Of a stretch of DNA of 33,224 nt, positions 8,068 through 14,200 are shown in pieces (position 1 is the stretch's first letter; each line of letters begins with the position of its first letter). A model generated the notes under the pieces. The model saw only the letters and a program-made list of their open reading frames with translations, ran no database searches and was not told the DNA's origin. The DNA lies in contig OMTX01000176.1 in assembly GCA_900314085.1 (NCBI GenBank), forward strand, positions 1 to 33,224, in the 5' to 3' direction. This stretch comes from an uncultured Lachnospiraceae bacterium (GTDB taxonomy: Bacteria > Bacillota > Clostridia > Lachnospirales > Lachnospiraceae). A program made the translations under genes and the position numbers.

Positions 8068-8763
8068 ATGGCGGAAAGAAAGATTGACTTCAAGCCCGGG
8101 AACATGCTGTACCCCCTGCCTGTCGTCCTCGTCGGATGCGCGGACAGGGAGTGGGCCGCCGCTTCCGGAAATGGCGGACAGGCGGCTGGCAGACAAGGTG
8201 GTAGGAATGGCCAGGATACCCATGGAAATTCCGTACAGAGAAGATCAGAAGTTCAGCATGCCAATCTCTTCACGGTGGCCTGGACGGGAACCGTCTGCAC
8301 GAACCCGCCGATGCTGTCGATTTCCGTACGTCCGGAGCGCTATTCCTATCATATGATAGAAGAGACCGGCGTCTTTACGGTGAACCTCACAAATGAAGCC
8401 CTGGCGAAAGCCGTTGATTTCTGCGGCGTGAAGAGCGGGCGGGACACGGACAAGTGGAGGGAATGTCATCTCACGCCGGTTCGCGGAAGTGAGGTTGCTG
8501 CGCCTTATATCCTCGAGGCGCCGGTTTCCATCGAGTGCCGGGTGGCGGAAAAGAGGCCGCTGGGGTCCCATACATTATTTTTGGCGGACGTCGTCGCGGT
8601 CCACTGCGACAACGCCTACCTCGATGAAGACGGAAGCTTTCACCTGGAGGAGGCCCGTCCGATCGTCTACTCCCACGGAACCTACTTCGTGCTTGGAAAG
8701 AAGCTCGGAAGTTTCGGGTACAGCGTGAAAAAGCCGGCGAAAGGGAAGCGGAAGAAGAAGTGA
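8068..8763 (+). CDS. Flavin reductase-like (FMN-binding) protein with in-frame insert
   Basis: A 231-residue protein of the flavin reductase-like split-barrel family, which binds FMN and usually acts in flavin or disulfide reduction. The family core is clear: MLYPLPVVLVGCADRE at the start, then ANLFTVAWTGTVCTNPP, SISVRPERYSYHMI and VNL. Between GCADREW and ANLFTVAW there is an extra stretch of about 36 residues (about 28-64) rich in Gly, Gln, Asn and Arg, where homologues have only a few residues. Read one frame over, the same DNA gives a more protein-like peptide. The core on either side stays in one frame, so the gene is open, but the insert may impair the FMN pocket. The C-terminus is a Lys-rich tail (KGKRKKK). 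The start has a good SD. Confidence 0.88.
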   Translation: MAERKIDFKPGNMLYPLPVVLVGCADREWAAASGNGGQAAGRQGGRNGQDTHGNSVQRRSEVQHANLFTVAWTGTVCTNPPMLSISVRPERYSYHMIEETGVFTVNLTNEALAKAVDFCGVKSGRDTDKWRECHLTPVRGSEVAAPYILEAPVSIECRVAEKRPLGSHTLFLADVVAVHCDNAYLDEDGSFHLEEARPIVYSHGTYFVLGKKLGSFGYSVKKPAKGKRKKK

Positions 8764-8881
8764 AAAGAGCATCTTCTCAGACACAGATTGAAGAACATGA
8801 GAAGTGAAAGGATTTTTCAGGCACAGATTGAAGAACATGAGAAGTGAAAAGATTTTTTCAGGCACAGGCTGAAATATATGG
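8757..8881 (+). repeat. 40-bp tandem repeat, three units
   Basis: Units start at 8757 (44 bases), 8801 (40) and 8841 (about 41). Each begins GAAGTGAAA and contains CAGGCACAGATTGAAGAACA or a close variant; the third is partly decayed. The first unit includes the stop of the flavin reductase gene, and the array ends about 28 bases before the dut start. It fills most of the 146-base gap. Confidence 0.88.
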
Positions 8882-8909
8882 CAGGAAGAAAAGAAGCAGA
8901 GGAGACAAA

Positions 8910-9335
8910 ATGAAAATCAAGAAACTGAATGACAATGCCATCATCCCCTCCCGGGGCAGCAGTTCTGCGGCCGGCTATGACCTCTATACGACGGATGAGG
9001 TGACAATTGCCCCGGGCGAGACGGTTCTTGTGGGCACGGGGCTTGCCATGGAAATTCCGGAAGGGTACTTTGGTGCGGTCTTCGCGCGGAGCGGACTTGC
9101 CACGAAGGAAGGCCTTCGCCCCGCCAACTGCGTCGGCGTCATTGATGCGGACTACCGGGGCGAGCTGAAGGTGCCCCTGCACAACGATTCGGCAAGCGAG
9201 CGCCACGTAGTGGCCGGCGAGCGGATCGCCCAGCTTGTCATCATGCCCTTCCTGGCGGTGGATTTTGAAGAAGCTGATGAACTCACGGATACCGCCCGCA
9301 GTACCGGCGGCTTCGGATCGACGGGGAAGGTGTGA
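8910..9335 (+). CDS. dut: dUTP diphosphatase
   Basis: Hydrolyses dUTP to dUMP and pyrophosphate, keeping uracil out of DNA and supplying dUMP. It is a trimeric dUTPase of 141 residues, the usual size, with all five motifs in order: SSAAGYDLYT, ARSGLATKEGL, GVIDADYRGELKV (catalytic Asp), GERIAQLVIMP and the C-terminal P-loop-like RSTGGFGSTGK. The frame extends upstream to 8844, but the ATG at 8910 is chosen because AGAGGAGA precedes it and MKIKKLN is a normal dUTPase start. No clear promoter is seen in the repeat-filled leader. The second 72-bp repeat array lies downstream. Confidence 0.97.
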   Translation: MKIKKLNDNAIIPSRGSSSAAGYDLYTTDEVTIAPGETVLVGTGLAMEIPEGYFGAVFARSGLATKEGLRPANCVGVIDADYRGELKVPLHNDSASERHVVAGERIAQLVIMPFLAVDFEEADELTDTARSTGGFGSTGKV

Positions 9336-9405
9336 ACGCACGGGTGAGTGCATGGGGACGGTTCTCCTGCGTACACCTCAGCCTGGAAGGCAAATGCCGC
9401 CCATG

Positions 9406-9650
9406 TAGGGGACAAATGCAAAATTCCCGCGTATGTTTCCGTTTCCCGGCGGCCGCGGAGCGGAGAAGCTTGTTCCATAGGGGAGAAATGTAAAAATCCG
9501 GGATATAGTTCCAGAAAGCCTTGCTAGTGGAGAGAAATCCCGGCACGGGTAGGGGCCAAATGAAAAAAATCCCTGTATATTTCCAAATAGTATCGTGTGG
9601 CGGGAAAAAAGCCGGGGGACGGTAGGGGAGAAATGTAATAATCTCGACTT
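9406..9650 (+). repeat. 72-bp tandem repeat array, locus B (four degenerate units)
   Basis: The same family and strand orientation as 2352-2691. Units start at 9406, 9478, 9550 and 9623 (periods 72, 72, 73). Unit 1 is the best preserved: TAGGGGACAAATGCAAAATT in front and GCGGAGCGGAGAAGCTTGTT behind, nearly matching units of locus A. Later units keep TAGGGGNNAAATG and TATAGTTCCA-like parts but lose the GC-rich half. It fills the dut-amylase gap and ends about 45 bases before the amylase start. Confidence 0.88.
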
Positions 9651-9695
9651 TTGAACCAGGATGAGAGAGGGAGCGGCTCCTTGGAGGATGAGAGT

Positions 9696-11132
9696 ATGAA
9701 AAAGAAAGCTCATGGCGTGATGATGCAGTTCTTCGAGTGGTACCTGCCTGCGGACCACAGCTTCTGGCAGCGGCTCATTGACGGGGAGGCGGCGGCGCTC
9801 GCAGCGAGCGGTTTCACCGCTCTCTGGCTCCCGCCCGCGACGAAGGGCGCCTTCGGAGACCAGGGCGTGGGCTACGCCGTGTATGACAAGTACGACCTGG
9901 GCGAGTTTGACCAGAAGGGGTCGGTGCCGACGAAGTACGGAACGAAAAGTCAGTACGTGAAGGCAGTGACGGCAGCAAAGAAGGCCGGACTCGACGTCTA
10001 CGCGGACATCGTCTTGAACCACATGATCGGAGCGGACGGGTACGAAGAGCTGACGGCGACGGAGTATGCCGGGAACAACCGCACCCTGCCGGTGTCCGGC
10101 GAGGAAACTATCAAGGCATGGACCGTCTTCTCCTTTCCCGGCCGGAAGGGAAAGTATTCGGATTTCGTATGGGACTCGTCCTGCTTTGACGGCGTGGACT
10201 GGGATGACGACCGGAAGAAGAGCGCGGTCTACCTCCTGAAGGGGCACGGCTGGCAGGATGAGGTCGATGCCGAGAACGGAAATTATGACTACCTGATGGG
10301 GGCGGACATCGACTTCGACCAGCAGAAGGTCATCGACGAGCTGACAAGTTGGGGAAAGTGGTATGTGAAGACCACAAAGGTCACGGGCTTCCGCCTCGAT
10401 GCCGTGAAGCATATCAAGGCGGACTTTTACCGGAACTGGCTGCCGGCCATGCGGGAGGCCATGGGTTCACCGGATGCTTTTGCCGTTGGTGAATACTGGA
10501 ACCCGGATGTGAATGCGCTTTCCAACTATCTTTCGGAAGTCGACGGGGAGATGGACCTCTTCGACGTGCCGCTCCACATGAACCTGAATCGCATTTCCTG
10601 CGACGGGGAGCACACGGATCTGAGGCAGGTATTCGACGGAAGCCTCGTGCAGCGGGATAGCTGTCACGCCGTGACCTTCGTCGACAACCACGACACCCAG
10701 CCGGGGCAGGCGCTTTCATCTTTTGTCAGCACCTGGTTCAAGCCGCACGCATACTGCCTCCTCCTTCTCCGTGAGGAAGGCTACCCGTGCGTCTTCTACG
10801 GCGACTATTATGGTATTCCCCATGATAATATCGCCCCGATGAAGGAGACAATCGACAAACTCCTGACGATCCGCCACAAAAAGATGTCCGGCGCCCGCCA
10901 CGACTACTTCTACGACGCCCACGGCATCGGGTGGACGAACGAGGGCGGCTTCGCCGTCGTCCTCTCGACGAAGTACGACCAGTCCGTGCAGATGTACATT
11001 GGAAAGCAGTTCGCAGACAAGACTTTCGTGGATGCTCTTGGCAATAGGACAGAAGAAGTGGTGATTGACGCTGACGGAAACGGAACCTTCACCGCGCGCG
11101 ACGGATTTGCGTCGGTGTGGACAGAGAAGTAA
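9696..11132 (+). CDS. Cytoplasmic alpha-amylase (GH13 subfamily 5 type)
   Basis: An endo-acting enzyme cleaving alpha-1,4-glucans. It has 478 residues with no signal peptide, so it is expected to act on internal glycogen or imported maltodextrins. The (beta/alpha)8 barrel starts at once (GVMMQFFEWYLP). The catalytic triad is intact at D235 (GFRLDAVKH), E266 (AVGEYW) and D333 (FVDNHDTQPGQ), close to the spacing in bacillary liquefying amylases. A small C-terminal beta domain closes the protein. The frame is open upstream to 9651, but GGAGG at 9683 and the typical MKKKAHGVMMQFF start favour 9696. No sugar regulator or transporter is adjacent. The bidirectional terminator at 11209 ends it. Confidence 0.95.
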   Translation: MKKKAHGVMMQFFEWYLPADHSFWQRLIDGEAAALAASGFTALWLPPATKGAFGDQGVGYAVYDKYDLGEFDQKGSVPTKYGTKSQYVKAVTAAKKAGLDVYADIVLNHMIGADGYEELTATEYAGNNRTLPVSGEETIKAWTVFSFPGRKGKYSDFVWDSSCFDGVDWDDDRKKSAVYLLKGHGWQDEVDAENGNYDYLMGADIDFDQQKVIDELTSWGKWYVKTTKVTGFRLDAVKHIKADFYRNWLPAMREAMGSPDAFAVGEYWNPDVNALSNYLSEVDGEMDLFDVPLHMNLNRISCDGEHTDLRQVFDGSLVQRDSCHAVTFVDNHDTQPGQALSSFVSTWFKPHAYCLLLLREEGYPCVFYGDYYGIPHDNIAPMKETIDKLLTIRHKKMSGARHDYFYDAHGIGWTNEGGFAVVLSTKYDQSVQMYIGKQFADKTFVDALGNRTEEVVIDADGNGTFTARDGFASVWTEK

Positions 11133-11138
11133 GCGTCG

Positions 11139-11205
11139 CGGCGGGGGACAAAGTTCAGGACAGGCAGGTTTTTACCCGGGCGGAGTGCCGCGGCGGGGGA
11201 CAAAT
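11139..11205 (+). repeat. Two-copy GC-rich direct repeat
   Basis: CGCGGCGGGGGACAAA occurs at about 11137 and again at about 11189, a spacing of 52 bases. The GGGGGACAAA core recalls the conserved start of the 72-bp repeats, but the period and the rest differ, so relation to them is only a possibility. Confidence 0.5.
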
Positions 11206-11208
11206 TTT

Positions 11209-11255
11209 AAAAGCGGCGGGAAATTGCCCACACAGGACAATTTCCCGCCGCTTTT
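11209..11255. terminator. Bidirectional terminator between convergent genes
   Basis: AAAAGCGGCGGGAAATTG (11209-11226) pairs over all 18 bases with 11238-11255 around an 11-base loop. A-rich on one side and T-rich on the other, it suits both the amylase transcript (+) and the YhgE operon (-). Confidence 0.92.
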
Positions 11256-11284
11256 GGCTTTCTATAATTGACGTGGCATGAGAA

Positions 11285-11311
11285 AAGGGGGCGGCTGCAG
11301 GCCGCCCCTTT
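11285..11311 (-). terminator. Terminator of the YhgE operon
   Basis: On the minus strand GCCGCCCC/GGGGCGGC (11301-11308 with 11288-11295, loop of 5) extends by A-T pairs and runs into TTTTCTC. It begins two bases past the stop codon of the last gene. Confidence 0.8.
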
Positions 11312-11312
11312 C

Positions 11313-13457
11313 TCATACCATGATATCCGCTTTTTCTTTCGCCTCTTCGATCTTCCGGTTCAGCCCCTTCATGGGGATGGAGAGGACGAGCCCCATGAAG
11401 AGGGAGGCGCCGACCCAGGTGCCGAGGCCGGAGAGGTAGATCCAGTAGGCGCCGTCGTACATGCCGCCGATGCATTCGCGGCAGGCGTTCATGCCGTAGG
11501 CGAAGGGCATGTAGGTGTAGAGGACCTGGTAGATCTTCGGCAGGACCTCCACGGGGAAGGTGCCGCCGGATCCGGCAACCTGGATTACCATCAGGATGAT
11601 GGAGGCGGCCTCGCCGACGACGCCGAAGGCATATTTCAAAGAATAATTCAAAAGCGTGAAGGTAAACGACGTCACGGAGCAGGCAAACCAGAAGAGGAAG
11701 GCGTGCTTCATCTGGATGCCGCAGAAGAAGATGGCGCCGAATACCGTGAGCAGTGTCTGCATCTGACCGATCACGAAAAAGACGAGATAGCGGCCGAAGT
11801 ATTCCTGGTAGGTGTAGATCTTCTCCGCCCCGTGGACGTGGGTGACGTTCGTATGGATGAGGGCGATGAGGATGAGGCCGCCGACCCAGATGGAGAGAAC
11901 GACATAGAAGGGGGCCGTGGCGGAGCCGTTGTTCGCGACAGCAAAGACGGGCTTCTCCGTCACGTCGACCGGGGACGTGATGAAGCCGGAGATGACGGAC
12001 GGATCCTCCTGCAGGAGGGCGAGGAAGTTCTGATACTGCTCGTTTGCCGTGGCGGAGTTCATCTTTCCGATGAGCTCCTCGAGAGCTGTCTTCATTTCAA
12101 CGACCTGGTCTCTCGACTTTTCAAGCGACTCACTGCCGATGCCCATCATGTCCGGGTAGGAGCCCAGGATGCTCTTCACGGAATCGATGGAGGAGCCGGA
12201 CATATTGAGAAGGTCCTCAGCCTCGTCGAGGGAAGTCCGGAGGGAAGAAAACATGGTGTTGAGCTGGGGATCGACCACCTCTTCGTAGGCGTCGGCGAGG
12301 AACTCGACCTGGTCTGCCGTGTCGTCTAAGTCCTTTGCCAGGGTATGGAATTCTGCGGCCGCGTCATAGTTTGTCTTTGTGGCCGCCTTGTCGATGGCGT
12401 CGAGGTCGGCGTAGAGCTTGTCGAAGTCGTCAGATATGGAGGCAATGGTCTTTGAATAATCGCTGTCGTTCACCTGCTGGGCGGTGTTGACGGACTGGTT
12501 GACGGCCGTCTGGATGGCGGTGAGTGCCGTCTTCATTCCCGTGATATTTGCGGACGTCGTTGCCGAGGCACTTTCCGTGGCAATTGCGGTATCTGTGACG
12601 GCGTCGGACAGGGCACGGAGTTCCTTTGCTGCCTTCCTGAGGGCTCCCGTCACCATGGTGGAAGCAGTGTCCGCCGTGCTTGAAGCTGCTTCTGTCGCGC
12701 TCTGCGCCGAATCGATCGCCTTGCTGCCGGACTCGATGATCGAGTCCATTTCATCCGTCATTGAGGAGGCGGCATCCATCAGGGAGTTCGTCGTCTGAAT
12801 CAGGCTGATGTAGGAGTTTAATATCGCTTCGATCGTAGCGAGATCCGTATCGAGCGTCTGCATGCGTTCGATGGCGGAGTCTGCCATGCCTTTCTGCCGG
12901 TCGCCGGAAGCGACGTAGGAGGAAATCTCGAGGACCGTGTCGGCCAGCGTCCCGACGAAGGCATTGTTGACCTCCCCCTGGACAGTGGTCTTGACTGTGG
13001 TGGTAATCTTCGGGGCAATGGCGTTCTTTTTCTCGTTCTCGTAGTACTCCATATGGGGATGGGCAGGCTCCCCGCCTAGAAATGAGATCATGTCCCGGGA
13101 GAAGTCCTCGTCCAGGCAGATAGCTGCGTAGTAGGTTCCCTTCTTCACGCCCTCGACGGCGTCGGCGGTGGTGTCCGTGAAAACCCAGTTGATGGACTTG
13201 TTCGCCTTCAGATTGTCGATGACATTGTCTCCGATATTGATCTCGATGGAGTCGACCGTCGTGCCCTTGTCCTCGGAGCATACCGCTACGGGGAGCCTGC
13301 CCGTGGATTCCGTCCCGTAGGGATCCCAGTTCGAGAGGATATTGAACCAGGCGTAGAGGCAGGGGATGACCGTGAGCCCCATGATGACGACGAGGGCCAC
13401 GACATTCGTGAATATTTTTTTCGCATCCGTCGCGAATATGCGGAAGATATTAAGCAT
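11313..13457 (-). CDS. YhgE/Pip family membrane protein, second copy
   Basis: A 714-residue envelope protein of the YhgE/Pip family (relatives include phage-receptor-like proteins and the EsaA/YueB part of type VII secretion). One N-terminal TM (about 18-40, VVALVVIMGLTVIPCLYAW) is followed by the signature FNILSNWDPYG. A large extracellular part (about 50-540) is dominated by helical, Ala/Ser/Asp-rich coiled coil. Five C-terminal TMs (about 545-700) form an ABC-2-like membrane domain, with PVEVLPKIYQVLYTYMPFAY near the end. The chosen ATG (13455-13457) overlaps the upstream gene's stop by 8 bases (ATGCTTAA), which suggests translational coupling, with an AGAGGGA SD inside that gene. No EssC, WXG100 or toxin gene is present, so a secretion role is not shown. 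Confidence 0.92.
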   Translation of the reverse strand: MLNIFRIFATDAKKIFTNVVALVVIMGLTVIPCLYAWFNILSNWDPYGTESTGRLPVAVCSEDKGTTVDSIEINIGDNVIDNLKANKSINWVFTDTTADAVEGVKKGTYYAAICLDEDFSRDMISFLGGEPAHPHMEYYENEKKNAIAPKITTTVKTTVQGEVNNAFVGTLADTVLEISSYVASGDRQKGMADSAIERMQTLDTDLATIEAILNSYISLIQTTNSLMDAASSMTDEMDSIIESGSKAIDSAQSATEAASSTADTASTMVTGALRKAAKELRALSDAVTDTAIATESASATTSANITGMKTALTAIQTAVNQSVNTAQQVNDSDYSKTIASISDDFDKLYADLDAIDKAATKTNYDAAAEFHTLAKDLDDTADQVEFLADAYEEVVDPQLNTMFSSLRTSLDEAEDLLNMSGSSIDSVKSILGSYPDMMGIGSESLEKSRDQVVEMKTALEELIGKMNSATANEQYQNFLALLQEDPSVISGFITSPVDVTEKPVFAVANNGSATAPFYVVLSIWVGGLILIALIHTNVTHVHGAEKIYTYQEYFGRYLVFFVIGQMQTLLTVFGAIFFCGIQMKHAFLFWFACSVTSFTFTLLNYSLKYAFGVVGEAASIILMVIQVAGSGGTFPVEVLPKIYQVLYTYMPFAYGMNACRECIGGMYDGAYWIYLSGLGTWVGASLFMGLVLSIPMKGLNRKIEEAKEKADIMV

Positions 13458-14124
13458 TGCCGTCGTCCCTCTTTCCGGACTCCGCATCCGATTTTTTGTC
13501 TTTCATATCTGTATCTGGATCTTCATCCGTTTTCCTGATTTTTTCAATCAGTTCCTGAGCCAGTGTTTTTCCATTCAACAGGGCTTTCTTTGTCCGGCGC
13601 TTCCCTTTTTTCAGGGCGACCTTCGCCTTGTTTTTGCCGTCCTCGAGGATTTCCTTTGTTGCCTGGGCGCCGGCTTCAATGGCATCTTTTGCGGCATCCC
13701 GGCGGGTATCGATCCGCTCCCGGATGTCTGCCCGCGTTTCCGTGATCTTTTCGTCAATCTCGTCCGCCCGGTCAAGGGCGGCGTCGGAAGCGGCGGAAAG
13801 GCTGTGGCCGACGAGGGTGTCCGTCTTTTCGTCCTCATGCCTGAAGCCGAATTCCCGCATCTTTTCCTGCAGGATGTAGTCGCTGTATTCGACGTACATC
13901 AGGTAGAAGGCGATGCCGAAGAGGGAGACGATCCACAGGATCAGGAAGATGAGCTTCGAGTCCGAATTCAGAAAGGATAATATAAGGAACACAAGGGGGA
14001 TGATGGGGTTCAGGCGGATGCCCACCCGGATGCGGTGCTGGTTCGCCCGGTGCTGCTCCTCCTCGTAGGCGAGGATGGCCTTGTATTTTTCCTCATATTG
14101 TTTTGCGTCGATTTTTTCGTCCAT
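13450..14124 (-). CDS. Unknown small membrane protein between two YhgE genes
   Basis: I do not recognise a family. It is 224 residues from the ATG at 14124 (MDEKIDAKQYEEKY). Another ATG at 14181 with an AAGGA SD would add 19 residues (MCAGGV...); the downstream start looks more natural but its SD is weaker. A helical charged N-terminus (1-40) is followed by two close TMs (about 43-82, PLVFLILSF and FLILWIVSLFGIAFYLMY). A long charged helix rich in Ala, Glu, Lys and Arg follows (about 95-200, DEIDEKITETRADIRERID), and the tail is acidic and basic. Being held between two YhgE/Pip genes with an 8-base overlap to the second points to a shared complex, by inference. It may serve as a cytoplasmic coiled-coil partner. 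Confidence 0.8.
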   Translation of the reverse strand: MDEKIDAKQYEEKYKAILAYEEEQHRANQHRIRVGIRLNPIIPLVFLILSFLNSDSKLIFLILWIVSLFGIAFYLMYVEYSDYILQEKMREFGFRHEDEKTDTLVGHSLSAASDAALDRADEIDEKITETRADIRERIDTRRDAAKDAIEAGAQATKEILEDGKNKAKVALKKGKRRTKKALLNGKTLAQELIEKIRKTDEDPDTDMKDKKSDAESGKRDDGNA

Positions 14125-14200
14125 AATTTCAGTACCTTTTTCAGAGATCCGCTCCGCCGGAGAAACGCCTCCTGCACACATTTGGCTTGTCCTTGTAAAC

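Noticed and set aside
11268..12329. 353-codon plus-strand frame inside the YhgE gene
   Set aside because: Runs through a terminator region into antisense of a conserved membrane domain; no SD or motif.
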